Assembly (NCBI GenBank): GCA_030428205.1
Contig: JAUIBK010000018.1
Location: 1 to 64,000, forward strand
DNA from: a bacterium
Lineage (GTDB): Bacteria > Bdellovibrionota_C > UBA2361 > RFPC01
Reading direction: 5' to 3'
DNA length: 64,000 nt
This document shows positions 63,580 through 64,000 of the stretch, one piece after another; position 1 is the stretch's first letter; each line of letters starts with the position of its first letter. A program made the position numbers and the translations under genes. The notes beneath the pieces were generated by a model. The model did not search any database, was not told the origin of the DNA, and saw only the letters and a program-made list of their open reading frames with translations.

Positions 63580-64000
63580 ATGAGTGTTGCTATCTCTGAT
63601 GAAGCGCAAAAGCGTCTCGAAGAAATAAAGAAGCAGTATCCGGATCCGAAATCGGCTGTGATGTCTGCTCTCTATCTTGTGCAAGAAGAGCATGGGCATA
63701 TCAGTGATGAGTCTATCACCTGGATTGCTGAGGAGCTCGATATGTCACCAGTGCGCGTGATGGAGCTTGTTACTTTTTATACGATGTACTACCGCAAAGC
63801 GACGGGTAAGTATCATGTACAGGTGTGTCGAACACTCTCTTGCGGACTGTGTGGCGCTCGCAAGCTTATGGATTACCTCCATGAGCGTCTCGGGATTAAG
63901 CCTGGCGAAGTTTCTGAAGACGGGCTCTTTAGTTATGAGCATGTGGAGTGTCTCGGTTCGTGTGGGACAGCCCCGATGTGTGAGATTAACGATACGTATT
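63580..64000 (+). CDS. nuoE: NADH-quinone oxidoreductase subunit E (24 kDa type), partial
   Basis: The gene starts at ATG 63580 and is cut by the window edge; about 140 residues are visible. It has the thioredoxin-like [2Fe-2S] motif Cys-x4-Cys in VCRTLSCGLCGA and Cys-x3-Cys in VECLGSCGTAPMC. The N-terminal helical part (SAVMSALYLVQEEHGHISDE) is typical. It follows nuoD by nine bases in the complex I operon. Confidence 0.95.
   Translation, partial: MSVAISDEAQKRLEEIKKQYPDPKSAVMSALYLVQEEHGHISDESITWIAEELDMSPVRVMELVTFYTMYYRKATGKYHVQVCRTLSCGLCGARKLMDYLHERLGIKPGEVSEDGLFSYEHVECLGSCGTAPMCEINDTY

Overview
The window looks like chromosomal DNA from a Gram-negative bacterium of moderate GC content (by eye, mid-40s percent), most like lineages once grouped in the Deltaproteobacteria. 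The signs are the tig-clpP-clpX-lon block, several lipoproteins with lipoboxes, secreted Asp-box and cytochrome-like proteins, nuoCDE, many sensor kinases and frequent TTG/GTG starts. I cannot name the genus. No phage, CRISPR array or transposase gene was seen. The window ends inside nuoE, and its first base lies within a repeat unit that may extend to the left.

Layout. 1-320: a tandem 119-bp repeat next to a tRNA-Leu. 0.6-7 kb: the proteostasis block tig, clpP, clpX, lon. 7-12.5 kb: accessory DNA with a secreted Asp-box protein, an orphan gene of different base composition, two small lipoproteins, a cluster of mobile-looking hairpin repeats and a tRNA-Val. 12.5-17 kb: acetoacetyl-CoA synthetase, a DUF423 protein and the LemA/HtpX-like pair. 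17-27.5 kb (all minus strand): an aminotransferase fused to a truncated Mur-ligase-like domain, two unrecognised proteins, a HAD phosphatase, a GspF-like protein without membrane segments, and an HDOD/histidine-kinase operon. 27.7-32 kb: two translationally coupled polytopic glycosyltransferase-like proteins. 32-40.5 kb: a hybrid sensor with a degenerate kinase domain, recD2, serS and two unrecognised proteins. 40.6-46.9 kb: small membrane and lipoproteins, a MutS-like ATPase with hydrophobic segments and an EamA transporter. 47-48.7 kb: a two-component system. 48.9-55.9 kb: a compact operon (MBL hydrolase, coaBC, UDG-like, nfeD, SPFH/slipin, queA) followed by tgt with its own promoter. 56-61.3 kb: a secreted cytochrome-like protein, an SGNH-like membrane protein, and a CBS/HelD-like operon. 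61.7-64 kb: nuoC, nuoD and partial nuoE.

How genes work together: Trigger factor, ClpXP and Lon form the folding and degradation core. QueA and Tgt are both queuosine tRNA-modification enzymes. NfeD and the slipin are a classical membrane-protein-quality pair. LemA and the M48 protease are another conserved pair. NuoCDE are respiratory complex I subunits.

The most unusual feature of the window is the set of long intergenic inverted repeats in several families. In at least two families, different copies have different stem sequences but both arms of each copy still match. This indicates either selection on a folded nucleic acid or a mechanism that copies one arm onto the other. One family has CTAG ends and two inverted hairpin modules, and resembles REP/BIME-type elements. 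Other items worth following are the aminotransferase-Mur fusion, the pseudo-histidine-kinase hybrid, the TM-less GspF-like protein and two probable leaderless transcripts.
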